Source: Sphingobium sp. (GTDB taxonomy: Bacteria; Pseudomonadota; Alphaproteobacteria; Sphingomonadales; Sphingomonadaceae). Taken from it: a stretch of DNA of 50,288 nucleotides. The number at the start of each line of letters is the position of its first letter. Position 1 is the first letter of the stretch. A program made the translations under genes and the position numbers. The notes under the pieces were generated by a model, which was not told where the DNA came from, did not search any database, and saw nothing but the letters and a program-made list of their open reading frames with translations. Below are positions 24,606 to 32,151 of this stretch, in pieces. The DNA is taken from assembly GCF_003248505.1 (NCBI RefSeq), contig NZ_QFOA01000018.1, positions 1-50,288 on the forward strand. The letters run 5' to 3'.

Positions 24606-25352
24606 TCAGGCGCGCAGCTGCTTTTCGACGCGGGTCCACAGCGTGGCGAAGGACTGGGCAGGCAGCGAGGCGGGGGCGTAGGCGCCCAGCGGCTTGCGGC
24701 GGACCGTCATCTGCTCGATCGTGCTGGCCATGGGGATGACGTGCCAGTCGGGCTGTGCTTCCATCGCCGCGCGATGCAGGCTGCGGCGGCGATCGACCAT
24801 CGAGTAGACCGGCAGGATGGGCGCGTGCGCCCCGCCCCGTTGGACGAGATAGCGCGCAACTTCGCCCATCGCGCGCTGCGACAGGGGGGACGGTATCACG
24901 GGAATGACGATGAGGTCGGCGGCGCGCAGCACCTGCTCGCTGGTTTCGGTAAGGCCCGGCGGGCAATCGAGGATGATGCGGTCATAATCCCTGCCGAGGC
25001 TGTCGATCAGCTTGGCGAGCCGCTTTTTCTTGTCCATTTCGCGGAACAGATGGTCGAGCCCGCGCAGCGAGGTGTCGGCGGCGATAAGGTCGAGGCCCGG
25101 CACGGTGGACGGCTGGATCAGCTTGCGGACTTCGACATCCTTGCTGAAGATCGCCTGTGCGGCGTCGCGGCTGGCGGGATCGGTGGAGAGGAGCCAGCTC
25201 GACGCCGCCTGCGGATCGAGATCCCAGAGCAGGGTCCGCCGCTTCGACACGGTGGCGGACGCCCAGGCGAGATTCACCGAGACGGTGGTTTTGCCCACCC
25301 CGCCCTTGAGGCTGTAGACGGCGACGGTCGCCAATGCCGGTTCCTTTGCCAT
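24606..25352 (-). CDS. ParA-family ATPase
   Basis: 248 aa from ATG 25352; a TTG ten codons earlier is less likely. Deviant Walker A SLKGGVGKTTVSVNLAW (about 10-26), Walker A' DLDPQAASSW and Walker B IILDCPPGLTETSEQVL are all present, with IPVIPSPLSQRAM after. ParA/Soj ATPases position DNA, chemoreceptors or other cargo. No parB or parS-like neighbour is visible, so the cargo is unknown. It lies downstream of accBC-arsC on the same strand, separated by 144 bases holding a 22-bp palindrome. Confidence 0.92.
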   Translation of the reverse strand: MAKEPALATVAVYSLKGGVGKTTVSVNLAWASATVSKRRTLLWDLDPQAASSWLLSTDPASRDAAQAIFSKDVEVRKLIQPSTVPGLDLIAADTSLRGLDHLFREMDKKKRLAKLIDSLGRDYDRIILDCPPGLTETSEQVLRAADLIVIPVIPSPLSQRAMGEVARYLVQRGGAHAPILPVYSMVDRRRSLHRAAMEAQPDWHVIPMASTIEQMTVRRKPLGAYAPASLPAQSFATLWTRVEKQLRA

Positions 25353-25472
25353 GAAGCGGAGGCTAGGGCCTGCGCCGATCAAAGCAAGGCTGAAATCACG
25401 GCTTCGTGACAGGAGCGTGACGGTCGGAACGCGACAGCGAAGTAGACAGCTGAAATACCGTTGCGCGCCAAA

Positions 25473-25494
25473 CCCTTAGTTAGCTAACTAAGGG
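25473..25494. promoter_or_regulatory. Perfect 22-bp palindrome after arsC
   Basis: CCCTTAGTTAG joined directly to CTAACTAAGGG is an exact inverted repeat with no spacer. It begins two bases past the arsC stop on the minus strand and 121 bases before the ParA start. The AT-rich core resembles MarR/SlyA-type operators (TTAG..CTAA). It could also fold as a terminator hairpin for accBC-arsC, but only TTT follows on the minus strand. Confidence 0.7.
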
Positions 25495-25496
25495 AT

Positions 25497-25841
25497 TCAC
25501 AAAATCTCGTGCACCTTGTCCTGCGGGCGGCAGAAGCGGACGCCCTTGTCGGTTTCCACGAAGGGCCGGTTCACATAGGCGGGGTTGGCGGCCATGGCGT
25601 CGAGGATGGCGTCCGCGTCCATGGCGGGCAGACCCTTTTCCTCCGCATCGGTGCCCATCGTGCGGATCGCTTCGACGGGCGTCAGCCCTGCGTCAGCGAT
25701 CAGCTGCGCCAGCTTGTCGCGGCGATAGGGGGTTTTCAGATATTCGATCACCTCGACATCGACGCCCGGCGTCTCTTCCAGGATGGCCAGCGTCTTGCGC
25801 GAGGTGCCGCAGGCAGGATTGTGCCAGATGGTCGCTTTCAT
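25497..25841 (-). CDS. arsC: Arsenate reductase, glutaredoxin-type (ArsC)
   Basis: 114 aa from ATG 25841, overlapping the accC stop (ATGA). The N-terminal active site is TIWHNPACGTSRKTLAILEE with Cys11, followed by YLKTPYRRDKLAQLIADAGLTP, an arginine in IRTMG and the C-terminal NRPFVETDKGVRFCRP. These match glutaredoxin-coupled ArsC proteins, which reduce arsenate to arsenite. There is no arsenite efflux gene or ArsR regulator nearby, and the gene is translationally coupled to fatty-acid synthesis genes, so a housekeeping thiol-reductase role is possible. Confidence 0.9.
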   Translation of the reverse strand: MKATIWHNPACGTSRKTLAILEETPGVDVEVIEYLKTPYRRDKLAQLIADAGLTPVEAIRTMGTDAEEKGLPAMDADAILDAMAANPAYVNRPFVETDKGVRFCRPQDKVHEIL

Positions 25842-27190
25842 GCCGGGTCCTGCCGCGCCAGCCAGTCTTCCAGCCACTTGATCGTGTAGTTGCCGTCGAG
25901 GAAATCGGGGTCCTGCAACAGTGCCTGATGGAGGGGGATGGTGGTCTTCATCCCTTCGATCACATATTCCTCCAGCGCGCGGCGCAGGCGCATGATCGCG
26001 CCTTCGCGGGTGCGCCCGTAGACGATCAGCTTGCCGATCATGGAATCGTAATAGGGCGGCACCTTGTAGCCTTGATACAGGCCGCTATCGACGCGGACAT
26101 GCATCCCGCCGGGCACGTGATAGCTGGTGACGGTGCCGGGCGACGGCGCGAAGGTGCGCGGGTCTTCGGCATTGATGCGGCATTCGATGGCGTGACCGGT
26201 GAAGCGGATGTCTTCCTGCGCCACTGAAAGCGGACGCCCTTCGGCGACGCGGATCTGTTCGCGCACAAGGTCGAGGCCGGTGATCATTTCCGTCACCGGA
26301 TGTTCGACCTGAAGCCGGGTGTTCATTTCGATGAAGTAGAATTCGCCGTTTTCCCACAGGAATTCGATGGTGCCCGCCCCGCGATAGCCCATGTCGGCCA
26401 TCGCCTTGGCGCAAACGCCGCCGATCCGTTCGCGCTCGGCCTGGCTGAGCACGGGGGAGGGCGCTTCCTCCAGCACCTTCTGGTGACGGCGTTGGAGCGA
26501 GCAGTCGCGTTCGCCCAGATGGATGGCGTTGCCGTTGCCGTCGCCGAACACCTGGATTTCGATATGGCGCGGGTTGCCGAGATATTTTTCGATATAGACG
26601 GTGGCGTCGCCGAAGGCGGCCTTCGCTTCGGACCCGGCCTGCTGCATCAGGGTTTCGAGAGTGTCGGGCGAGGTGCAGACCTTCATGCCGCGTCCGCCGC
26701 CGCCCGATGCCGCCTTGATGATGACGGGATAGCCCGCCTTTTCCGCGATCGCGCGCGCTTCCTCGATATCGCTGACCGCGCCGTCCGATCCGGGGACGAG
26801 CGGCAGGCCGAGCGCGCCTGCGGTGCGCTTGGCCTCGATCTTGTCGCCCATCGTGCGGATATGTTCGGGCTTGGGGCCGACGAACTTGATGCCATGGGCT
26901 TCGACGATCTCGGCGAACTTGGCGTTTTCGCTGAGGAAGCCGTAGCCCGGATGGATGGCGTCCGCGCCGGAAATTTCAGCCGCGGAGATGATCGCCGCGA
27001 CGTTCAGATAGCTGTCCCTGGCGGCGGGCGGCCCGATGCAGATCGCTTCGTCGGCGAGGCGCACATGCATCGCGTCGGCGTCGGCGGTGGAATGCACCGC
27101 GACCGTCTTGATCCCCATTTCGTGACAGGCGCGGTGGATGCGGAGCGCGATCTCGCCGCGGTTGGCGATCAGCAGCTTTTCGATGGCCAT
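25838..27190 (-). CDS. accC: Acetyl-CoA carboxylase, biotin carboxylase subunit
   Basis: 450 aa, standard AccC length. It starts MAIEKLLIANRGEIALRI and has the ATP-grasp glycine loop KAASGGGGRGMKV, the HLGERDCSLQRRHQKVLEEAPSP block and the FIEMNTRLQVEHPVTEMITG catalytic segment. It carboxylates biotin on AccB with bicarbonate and ATP, the first step in malonyl-CoA formation. It follows accB after 14 bases and overlaps arsC at its end. Confidence 0.98.
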   Translation of the reverse strand: MAIEKLLIANRGEIALRIHRACHEMGIKTVAVHSTADADAMHVRLADEAICIGPPAARDSYLNVAAIISAAEISGADAIHPGYGFLSENAKFAEIVEAHGIKFVGPKPEHIRTMGDKIEAKRTAGALGLPLVPGSDGAVSDIEEARAIAEKAGYPVIIKAASGGGGRGMKVCTSPDTLETLMQQAGSEAKAAFGDATVYIEKYLGNPRHIEIQVFGDGNGNAIHLGERDCSLQRRHQKVLEEAPSPVLSQAERERIGGVCAKAMADMGYRGAGTIEFLWENGEFYFIEMNTRLQVEHPVTEMITGLDLVREQIRVAEGRPLSVAQEDIRFTGHAIECRINAEDPRTFAPSPGTVTSYHVPGGMHVRVDSGLYQGYKVPPYYDSMIGKLIVYGRTREGAIMRLRRALEEYVIEGMKTTIPLHQALLQDPDFLDGNYTIKWLEDWLARQDPA

Positions 27191-27204
27191 GGGTCCGGGC
27201 GGCC

Positions 27205-27687
27205 TTATTCGATCACGATCAGCGGCTGGTCATATTCGACCGGCTGGCCGTTATCGACCAGGATCGCCTTGACCGTTCCCGATGTGGGAGCGGGGATGGC
27301 GTTCATGACCTTCATCGCCTCGACGATCAGGATGGTGTCGCCGGCTTTCACCTGCGATCCGACGCGCGAGAACGGCGCGGCGCCCGGTTCGGCGGCGAGG
27401 TAGGCTGTGCCCACGATCGGCGATTTGACGACCGTGCCGGAGGGTAGCGCGGCTTCGGCGCTGGCGGGGACCGGAGCGGCGACGGCGGCGGCGACAGGCG
27501 CGGCAGCCGGGGCGGGCGCATAGACGGCGGCGGGCGCGGCGGCGGCGGCCTTGCGCGCGACGCGGATCTTGCGGTCGCCGTCCTCCACCTCGATCTCGGT
27601 CAGGTTGGTGTCGTCGAGGAGGGCAGCGAGGTCGCGCACCAGCTGGACGTCAACCTGCATCGCGCCCTTGTCATGCTTGTCGTTCAT
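27205..27687 (-). CDS. accB: Acetyl-CoA carboxylase, biotin carboxyl carrier protein
   Basis: 160 aa. The N-terminal helix-rich part (1-48) is joined by an Ala/Pro-rich hinge (49-80) to the biotinyl domain (about 85-160), with the biotinylated Lys126 in EAMKVMN and the hinge-specific thumb SPIVGTAYLAAEPGAAPF. It carries carboxybiotin between AccC and the transcarboxylase AccAD. Met10 is an alternative start. First gene of accB-accC-arsC. Confidence 0.97.
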   Translation of the reverse strand: MNDKHDKGAMQVDVQLVRDLAALLDDTNLTEIEVEDGDRKIRVARKAAAAAPAAVYAPAPAAAPVAAAVAAPVPASAEAALPSGTVVKSPIVGTAYLAAEPGAAPFSRVGSQVKAGDTILIVEAMKVMNAIPAPTSGTVKAILVDNGQPVEYDQPLIVIE

Positions 27688-27780
27688 GAGTGACCCTTGT
27701 TCGATAAATCGCTTCGTTGCGGCCAGCGCCTAGGCAGTTTTACGCCAAAGCGCAACTTTCGCGCGTCAGGGCGACCCGCC

Positions 27781-28212
27781 TCACAGCTCCAGCGCGGCTT
27801 CGAGCGCGAGCATGTAGGACAGCGGCCCGAAACCCGCGACGGTGCCCTTCGCTGCCATGCCGACATAGGATTTGTGGCGGAATTCCTCGCGCTTGTGGGG
27901 ATTGGACAGGTGGATTTCGATGACCGGCACGGCAATCGACTTGATGGCGTCGTGCAGCGCGACCGAGGTGTGGGTGAGGCCGCCTGGATTGAGGAGGACA
28001 GCGTGCGCGCCCTCCGCATGGGCTTCGTGCAGCCAGTCGATGAGGTGGCCTTCATGGTTGGACTGGCGAAAGTCGATCTCCACATGGGCGCGGCCCGCCG
28101 CATCGTCCATCCGCCCGGCGATGTCGTCGAGCGTGTCGTAGCCGTAGATGTCCGGCTCCCGCGTGCCCAGCAGGTTGAGGTTGGGGCCGTTCAGGACATA
28201 GATTTTGCGCAT
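27781..28212 (-). CDS. aroQ: 3-dehydroquinate dehydratase, type II
   Basis: 143 aa from ATG 28212. All type II blocks are present: VLNGPNLNLLGTREPDIYG, RQSNHEGHLIDWLHEA, NPGGLTHTSVALHDAI, VIEIHLSNPHKREEFRHKSYV and GFGPLSYMLALEA. The enzyme converts 3-dehydroquinate to 3-dehydroshikimate in aromatic amino acid synthesis. In many proteobacteria aroQ is directly followed by accB-accC, as here (93 bases downstream). It is divergent from the thiazole-synthesis fusion gene. Confidence 0.97.
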   Translation of the reverse strand: MRKIYVLNGPNLNLLGTREPDIYGYDTLDDIAGRMDDAAGRAHVEIDFRQSNHEGHLIDWLHEAHAEGAHAVLLNPGGLTHTSVALHDAIKSIAVPVIEIHLSNPHKREEFRHKSYVGMAAKGTVAGFGPLSYMLALEAALEL

Positions 28213-28336
28213 GTCGGTCAAGGCGGACCCCCTTATACGGTTGCGATGGGGACCGGGCGACCCCTATATGCCCACGATCCTTAGCCCTTCGTGTCCGGCC
28301 AAGTCGAGACACCTTCTTCGTCCGGGACCTGCAATC

Positions 28337-29338
28337 GTGAGCATAGACGGCACCATCTCCATCCGCATCAACGGCGAGCATCGCCGCGTCCGCGACGGCC
28401 TGACACTGGCTGAACTGGCGAGCGAACTGGGCTTCAAGCCCGAAAAGGTCGCGGTGGAGCGCAATCTGGCGGTGGTGCCGCGTTCCACGCTGGCGGTCGT
28501 GCGGGTCGAGGATGGCGACGAGCTGGAAATCGTGCATTTTGTGGGCGGCGGCGACCACCCGGTCGCGGGAGACGACAGCTGGACCGTGGCGGGCCGCACG
28601 TTCCGCTCGCGCCTGATCGTGGGCACGGGAAAATACAAGAGCTTCGAGCAGAATGCGGCGGCGCTCGCGGCGTCGGGCGCGGAAATCGTCACGGTGGCGG
28701 TGCGGCGCGTGAATGTGAGCGATCCTCATGCGCCGATGTTGACCGACTATATCGACCCTAAGAAGGTCACCTACCTTCCCAACACGGCGGGATGTTTCAC
28801 AGGCGAGGACGCGATCCGCACGCTGCGCCTGGCGCGCGAGGCGGGGGGATGGGATCTGGTGAAGCTGGAAGTGCTGGGCGAAGCGCGTACTCTATATCCC
28901 GACATGGTGGAAACGCTGCGCGCGACCGAGATTCTGGCCAAGGAAGGCTTCAAGCCCATGGTCTATTGCGTCGACGATCCCATTGCGGCGAAGCGGCTGG
29001 AGGATGCGGGCGCGGTGGCGATCATGCCCCTGGGCGCGCCGATCGGATCGGGGCTGGGCATCCAGAACCGCGTGACCATCCGCCTGATCGTGGAAGGGAC
29101 GAGCCTGCCCGTGCTGGTCGATGCGGGCGTGGGCACGGCGTCGGAAGCGGCGCAGGCAATGGAGCTGGGCTGCACCGGCGTCCTTATGAATACCGCCATC
29201 GCCGAAGCGAAGGACCCGGTGCTGATGGCCGCGGCGATGAAGGCGGGCGTGGAAGCGGGTCGCATGGCCTATCGCGCCGGGCGGATGGGCAAGCGGCTCT
29301 ATGCCGATCCCTCCAGCCCGCTTGCAGGACTCATCTGA
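28337..29338 (+). CDS. thiG: ThiS-ThiG fusion: sulfur carrier protein / thiazole synthase
   Basis: 333 aa from GTG 28337. Residues 1-72 are a ThiS domain (SIRINGEHRRV, LTLAELASELGF, AVERNLAVVPRS, DELEIVHFVGGG), ending in the Gly-Gly that is thiocarboxylated in free ThiS. A ten-residue linker follows, then a full ThiG TIM barrel (about 82-333: FRSRLIVGTGKYKSF, VTVAVRR, LVKLEVLGE with the likely Schiff-base lysine, AIMPLGAPIGSG, LVDAGVGTASEA). Together they make the thiazole phosphate of thiamin. Because the ThiS tail is internal, either proteolysis or a different sulfur route is needed. No TPP riboswitch was recognised upstream. Confidence 0.93.
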   Translation: MSIDGTISIRINGEHRRVRDGLTLAELASELGFKPEKVAVERNLAVVPRSTLAVVRVEDGDELEIVHFVGGGDHPVAGDDSWTVAGRTFRSRLIVGTGKYKSFEQNAAALAASGAEIVTVAVRRVNVSDPHAPMLTDYIDPKKVTYLPNTAGCFTGEDAIRTLRLAREAGGWDLVKLEVLGEARTLYPDMVETLRATEILAKEGFKPMVYCVDDPIAAKRLEDAGAVAIMPLGAPIGSGLGIQNRVTIRLIVEGTSLPVLVDAGVGTASEAAQAMELGCTGVLMNTAIAEAKDPVLMAAAMKAGVEAGRMAYRAGRMGKRLYADPSSPLAGLI

Positions 29339-29429
29339 CGGCGATCGTTCGATTTTTCGCGTCGCAGCAAATTGACCGACCCATCGTGCCTGCTTATGGC
29401 GGTCGGCGAAACGGACGAGGAGGCAGGCG

Positions 29430-30140
29430 ATGGTGAACAAGCTCTATCCTAATGCGGCGGCGGCGCTGGAGGGCCTTCTGTTCGACGGAATGCACCTGTG
29501 CGCGGGCGGTTTTGGCCTGTGCGGCATTCCCGAACGCCTGATCGACGCGATCCGCGATTCGGGCGTCAAGGACCTCGTCATCGCGTCCAACAACGCCGGC
29601 ATCGACGGCGAGGGGCTGGGCAAGCTGCTGCGGACGCGGCAGGTCAGGAAGATGATTTCCTCCTATGTCGGCGAGAACAAGGAGTTCGAGCGGCAGTATC
29701 TGGCAGGCGAACTGGAGGTCGAGTTCTGCCCGCAGGGGACGCTCGCCGAACGGTGCCGCGCGGGCGGCGCGGGGATTCCCGGATTCTACACCAAGACCGG
29801 CGTCGGCACGCAGGTGGCCGAGGGCAAGGAAGTGAAGACGTTCGACGGGCAGGATTACATCCTGGAACGCGGCATCTTCGCCGATGTCGCGATCGTCAAG
29901 GGGTGGAAGGCCGACGAGAGCGGCAACCTCATCTTCCGCAAGACCGCGCGCAATTTCAATCAGCCGATGGCGACCGCCGCGAAAATCTGCGTCGCGGAGG
30001 TCGAGGAAGTGGTGCCGACCGGCAGCCTCGACCCCGACGCCATCCACCTGCCCGGCATTTACGTGAAGCGCATGATCGTGGGCGCGCCCTACGACAAGAA
30101 GATCGAATTCCGCACGACCCGCCCGCGCGAGGCGGCGTGA
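29430..30140 (+). CDS. 3-oxoacid CoA-transferase subunit A
   Basis: 236 aa. GAGGAGG (29416-29422) is an ideal ribosome binding site for ATG 29430. SCOT-type alpha-subunit blocks are present: GGFGLCGIPERLIDAIRDSG, ASNNAGIDGEGLGKLL, GAGIPGFYTKTGVGT and a late RKTARNFNQPMATAAK. With its partner subunit (31015-31650) it transfers CoA from succinyl-CoA to a 3-oxoacid such as acetoacetate. Its TGA stop overlaps the ATG of an unrelated acid phosphatase gene, which separates it from the beta-subunit gene. Confidence 0.95.
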   Translation: MVNKLYPNAAAALEGLLFDGMHLCAGGFGLCGIPERLIDAIRDSGVKDLVIASNNAGIDGEGLGKLLRTRQVRKMISSYVGENKEFERQYLAGELEVEFCPQGTLAERCRAGGAGIPGFYTKTGVGTQVAEGKEVKTFDGQDYILERGIFADVAIVKGWKADESGNLIFRKTARNFNQPMATAAKICVAEVEEVVPTGSLDPDAIHLPGIYVKRMIVGAPYDKKIEFRTTRPREAA

Positions 30141-31015
30141 TGCGGCGTGCCGCCGTTGCGGCCGTCGCTCTCGCCGGACTGTCCGCCTGCGCGCAGACGC
30201 CGCCGGTCGCTACGCGCGCGGCTGTGCCCGCCGATCCGCCGGCGGGGATGCAATATCTTTACGGATCGGGTGAAGCCTCCGCCCTGTCGGTGCAGGCGTG
30301 GCAGGCGCTCACCGCCTATGTCGGCGACCGGATCAAGGCGCGGCCCGCCCAGTCGGTGGTGCTGGCCGAGGGCGCATCGCTCGTCACGCCGTCTTTCGTG
30401 CCGTGCGGGGCGAAGCCCTATGCCGCCGTCTTCGATGTGGACGAGACGGTGATGCTCAACATCGGCTTCGAATATCATGACGCGCGCACCGGCAAGGGCT
30501 GGAACGCCGCCGACTGGGACCGGTGGGAAAAGACCGGCGAAGGCGCGGTCGCGGCGGTTCCGGGTGCGGCGGAGGGCGTGGCGCGGCTGCGGGGGATGGG
30601 CGTCGAGGTCATCTTCAACACCAACCGCGCCGCCGCCAACGCCGATGCCACGGCACGCGCGATCAAGGCCGCGGGGCTGGGCGAGGCGGTGCACGGGCAG
30701 ACGCTCTACCTTGCGGGCGACGACGGGCAGGGCAGCCGCAAGGATGGCCGCCGCGCGGCTATCGCCGCCAAATATTGCGTGCTGGCGCTGGGCGGCGACC
30801 AGCTGGGCGATTTTTCCGACCTGTTCAACCTGGGCGGCCAGCCGGTGCCCGCGCGCCGCGCGCTGACGGTCGGAACGCCGGTATCGACACTGTGGGGGCG
30901 CGGCTGGTTCGTGCTGCCCAACCCCGTTTACGGCACCGCTCTCAAGGGCGGATATGACGATGTGTTTCCGATGGACAAGAGGTGGGACATGCCCGCCGGT
31001 GGAGGGAAGAACTGA
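30140..31015 (+). CDS. HAD-type acid phosphatase, lipoprotein e(P4)-like
   Basis: 291 aa. The ATG overlaps the stop of the CoA-transferase alpha gene (TGATG) and the stop overlaps the ATG of the beta gene (TGATG). Lipoprotein signal with lipobox LSAC (Cys17). Class B/C HAD phosphatase nucleophile motif AAVFDVDETVML with DVDET at 99-103, a second motif VIFNTNRAA and the late acidic GGDQLGDFSDLF. Related P4 proteins dephosphorylate nucleotides such as NMN at the outer membrane. Here it sits inside a cytoplasmic enzyme operon. Confidence 0.92.
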   Translation: MRRAAVAAVALAGLSACAQTPPVATRAAVPADPPAGMQYLYGSGEASALSVQAWQALTAYVGDRIKARPAQSVVLAEGASLVTPSFVPCGAKPYAAVFDVDETVMLNIGFEYHDARTGKGWNAADWDRWEKTGEGAVAAVPGAAEGVARLRGMGVEVIFNTNRAAANADATARAIKAAGLGEAVHGQTLYLAGDDGQGSRKDGRRAAIAAKYCVLALGGDQLGDFSDLFNLGGQPVPARRALTVGTPVSTLWGRGWFVLPNPVYGTALKGGYDDVFPMDKRWDMPAGGGKN

Positions 31016-31650
31016 TGCCCTGGACTCGTGACGAAATGGCCGCGCGCGCGGCGAAGGAATTGCAGGACGGCTTCTATGTGAACCTGGGCATCGGCATCCC
31101 GACGCTGGTGGCGAACCATATCCCGGCGGGGGTCGAGGTGACGCTCCAGTCCGAAAACGGGATGCTGGGCATCGGCCCCTTCCCCTTCGAGGGCGAAGAG
31201 GACGCCGACCTGATCAATGCGGGCAAGCAGACGATCAGCGAACTGCCGCAGTCGGCCTATTTCTCGTCCGCCGACAGCTTCGCCATGATCCGGGGCGGGC
31301 ATATCGACCTGACCGTGCTGGGCGCGATGGAAGTCGCGGAAAACGGCGATATCGCCAACTGGATGATCCCCGGCAAGATGATCAAGGGCATGGGCGGCGC
31401 GATGGACCTCGTCGCGGGCGTCAAGAAGATCATCGTCGTGATGGAGCACACCGCCAAGGACGGCAGCCCCAAATTCATTCCGGCCTGCACGCTGCCGCTG
31501 ACCGGCAAGAATGTCGTGGACATGATCGTCACCGACCTGTGCGTGTTCCAGCGGGCGGACCATGACAGTCCGTTCCGCCTCGTAGAATGCGCGCCCGGCG
31601 TGACGGCGGAGGAAGTCGCTGCTAAGACGAGCGCCCATTATATCAGCTAG
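31015..31650 (+). CDS. 3-oxoacid CoA-transferase subunit B
   Basis: 211 aa from ATG 31015 (MPWTRDEMAARAAKEL). The CoA-transferase beta pattern is clear: GFYVNLGIGIPTLVANHIPAGVEV, the catalytic glutamate motif QSENGMLGIGPFP, GGHIDLTVLGAMEV and MIKGMGGAMDLVAG. It should form a hetero-oligomer with the product of 29430-30140. Its start is coupled to the acid phosphatase gene in between. A HIT gene follows after 9 bases. Confidence 0.96.
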   Translation: MPWTRDEMAARAAKELQDGFYVNLGIGIPTLVANHIPAGVEVTLQSENGMLGIGPFPFEGEEDADLINAGKQTISELPQSAYFSSADSFAMIRGGHIDLTVLGAMEVAENGDIANWMIPGKMIKGMGGAMDLVAGVKKIIVVMEHTAKDGSPKFIPACTLPLTGKNVVDMIVTDLCVFQRADHDSPFRLVECAPGVTAEEVAAKTSAHYIS

Positions 31651-31659
31651 GGCGCGTGC

Positions 31660-32109
31660 ATGAGCCTCGACGGCATTTACGATGAGGGCAATGTCTTTGC
31701 CCTCATCCTTCAGGGAAAGATCCCTTCGACCACCTTGTACGAGGATGCGCACACGCTGTCCTTCCTTGACATCATGCCGCAGACGAAGGGCCATGCACTG
31801 GTCATTTCCAAATGGTCGAAGGCGCGCAACCTGCTGGAGATGGAGGATGACGCCATCGCGCAGGTGATGGCGAGCGCCAAGACGGTGGCGACCGCGATCC
31901 GGCAGGCTTTGCGGCCCGACGGTATCCAGATCGCGCAGTTCAACGGCGCCCCCGCCGGGCAGACCATCTTCCACATGCATGTCCATATCCTGCCCCGCTG
32001 GTCGGGCGACCCCACCGGCTTCATGCCCCACGGGCAGGGCGGGCAGGGCGGGCAGGCGGACCCGGCACAGCTTGCCGCGCTGGCGCAAGAGATACGCGCA
32101 TACCTCTGA
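31660..32109 (+). CDS. HIT family nucleotide-binding protein
   Basis: 149 aa. The histidine triad HMHVHI (His105, 107, 109) and the N-terminal FALILQGKIPSTTLYEDAHTLSFLDIMPQTKGHALVISK define the Hint branch of HIT proteins, which hydrolyse adenosine phosphoramidates or related nucleotides. Length is normal. It has a Gly/Gln repeat (GQGGQGGQ) near 125-133, beyond the conserved core. It follows the CoA-transferase operon closely. Confidence 0.93.
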   Translation: MSLDGIYDEGNVFALILQGKIPSTTLYEDAHTLSFLDIMPQTKGHALVISKWSKARNLLEMEDDAIAQVMASAKTVATAIRQALRPDGIQIAQFNGAPAGQTIFHMHVHILPRWSGDPTGFMPHGQGGQGGQADPAQLAALAQEIRAYL

Positions 32110-32151
32110 TGCGGGATTTCGTTGCGGCTGCCCCGTGCCACGGGGCCTGAC

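Noticed and set aside
28213..28336. TPP riboswitch before the thiS-thiG fusion
   Set aside because: The conserved CTGAGA and GGG-rich thi-box segments were not found; only a GGGG/CCCC repeat is present.
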